Source of the DNA: Candidatus Zymogenus sp.
Lineage (GTDB): Bacteria > Desulfobacterota > Zymogenia > Zymogenales > Zymogenaceae
Direction: 5' to 3'
Assembly: GCA_030613285.1 (NCBI GenBank)
Contig: JAUWME010000141.1
Location: 1 to 6,557 of the forward strand
Length of the DNA: 6,557 bases
The notes beneath the pieces are model-generated. The model was not told where the DNA came from and did no database searches. It was given only the letters and a program-made list of their open reading frames with translations. Made by a program: the position numbers and the translations under genes. Below, piece by piece: positions 5,890-6,557 of the stretch (its first letter is position 1; each line of letters opens with the position of its first letter).

Positions 5890-6432
5890 TCACGAAAACA
5901 AGATATTAATGTCTTCGTCAGTAAGATCGAGGTCTTTCCCTTTTTCATTTAGGAGTTTTTTCAGTTTTTCCTTTTTTGCCTGAATATCTTCTCTTGTATC
6001 CACAAGTATTTGATTTATCATGGTAGATGAAGTCCCCTGTGTGTATGGAAAATAGACGATCTTGACATCTACTTTCTTGAATTGGCCTTCAACCTTTTTC
6101 CATTTGTTGGAATTATACCAGTCATCTCCCACAAATAAGATACTAAACTTGAGCTTTTTCCAGGCTTCGAGCTTGTCCAGGGTGTTTTGGGCAACCACCA
6201 CATCAACGTATTTGATGGATCGAACTATCTCGCAACGTTCAACAAAAGGTATAACTGCCCTTTTATTCTTGTAATCCATAAGGAGTTCATCGGTAGTAAC
6301 GCCGACTATAAGTTTATCGCAAAGCAACTTGGCGTTTCTCAAGATGTTAAGATGGCCGATATGAAATAAATCGTAAACACCGGTAGTGTAGCCGACAATA
6401 TTAAATTTATTTTCTTTCATGTTTTCCTTCAT
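5890..6432 (-). CDS. Glycerol-3-phosphate cytidylyltransferase-like (TagD-type) nucleotidyltransferase
   Basis: A cytidylyltransferase that would join CTP and a phospho-alcohol to give a CDP-alcohol and pyrophosphate in the cytoplasm. The nucleotide-binding HIGH motif is at 24-27 in GVYDLFHIGH. The family's ERCEIVRSIKYVD segment is at about 65-77, GDDW at 102-105 and the TSST motif at 134-137, as in TagD. TagD enzymes are about 130 residues; this one has a charged extension (about 145-180, rich in Lys, Glu, Asp). By homology the product is CDP-glycerol, but CDP-ethanolamine or another CDP-alcohol is possible. Two in-frame ATGs encode MKEN-MKEN. The second, at 6420, has AAGGA about five bases upstream and may be the true start. 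The gene converges on the glycerophosphotransferase with 22 bases between stops, and starts 25 bases after an upstream minus-strand gene. Confidence 0.88.
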   Translation of the reverse strand: MKENMKENKFNIVGYTTGVYDLFHIGHLNILRNAKLLCDKLIVGVTTDELLMDYKNKRAVIPFVERCEIVRSIKYVDVVVAQNTLDKLEAWKKLKFSILFVGDDWYNSNKWKKVEGQFKKVDVKIVYFPYTQGTSSTMINQILVDTREDIQAKKEKLKKLLNEKGKDLDLTDEDINILFS

Positions 6433-6457
6433 GTTTTAATATTTCCAACCATTTTTA

Positions 6458-6556
6458 TTATTGATGTATTGCGATATTTTCCCAACCGTGTGGCGGTAAA
6501 AATTTCAGATACTCATTTTTTTTGTCAAAGAAATTCCTGGTTTCAAAATCTTCAGA
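6458..6556 (-). CDS. C-terminal end of an unidentified protein, cut by the window edge
   Basis: The minus strand is open from the window edge for 32 codons and ends in TAA at 6458-6460. The C-terminus reads FFDKKNEYLKFLPPHGWENI plus five residues ending in Gln. The start lies outside the window. It ends 25 bases before the cytidylyltransferase start and has no terminator between, so the two are probably in one operon. The fragment is too short to assign a family; the composition (aromatic, mixed charge, PPHGW) looks like ordinary protein. Confidence 0.5.
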   Translation of the reverse strand, partial: SEDFETRNFFDKKNEYLKFLPPHGWENIAIHQ

Positions 6557-6557
6557 T

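Noticed and set aside
5868..5895. Possible bidirectional terminator between the converging genes
   Set aside because: GTGTGA and TCTCAC pair only with a mismatch across a long loop, and no T tract follows on either strand.

Overview
The window looks like a chromosomal segment of a Gram-negative bacterium of moderate to low GC. I lean towards a Desulfobacterota-like (deltaproteobacterial) lineage. The reasons are an outer-membrane-type lipoprotein M48 protease coupled to an SH3 protein, a prmA gene, and a left flank with degenerate 'GAGATTGCTTCGTCG' / 'GGATTCCCGC..GGGAATGAC' repeats, which I recall as common in such genomes. The lineage call is an inference.

Layout. Positions 1-251 are intergenic and carry decayed repeats. 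On the minus strand, an exported SH3-domain protein (1196-1759) and a lipoprotein M48 metalloprotease (252-1199) overlap by ATGA and share a good sigma70-type promoter at 1821-1849. Upstream on the same strand lies prmA, ribosomal protein L11 methyltransferase (1892-2812). A divergent consensus promoter drives tRNA-Phe(GAA) at 2949-3024, which is followed by two tandem intrinsic terminators. A gene-free stretch of about 330 bases with short direct repeats follows. It ends in a strong promoter (3227-3255) facing the right half of the window.

The right half holds a cell-surface phospho-alcohol module. A CDP-alcohol phosphatidyltransferase (3354-4109, +) and a CDP-glycerol glycerophosphotransferase-like protein with a four-helix membrane N-terminus (4254-5867, +) converge on a TagD-like cytidylyltransferase (5890-6432, -). 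The C-terminal end of another minus-strand gene (6458 to the edge) lies just upstream of the cytidylyltransferase.

How the genes may work together: the cytidylyltransferase would activate a phospho-alcohol, by homology glycerol-3-phosphate, to its CDP form. The two membrane-associated transferases could then use CDP-alcohols: the first on a lipid or prenyl-type acceptor, the second to add glycerophosphate to a glycan or polymer. This resembles teichoic-acid chemistry in what appears to be a Gram-negative cell and is the most interesting part of the window. Each protein family is recognisable. The substrate, the acceptor and the joint pathway are not established by the sequence.
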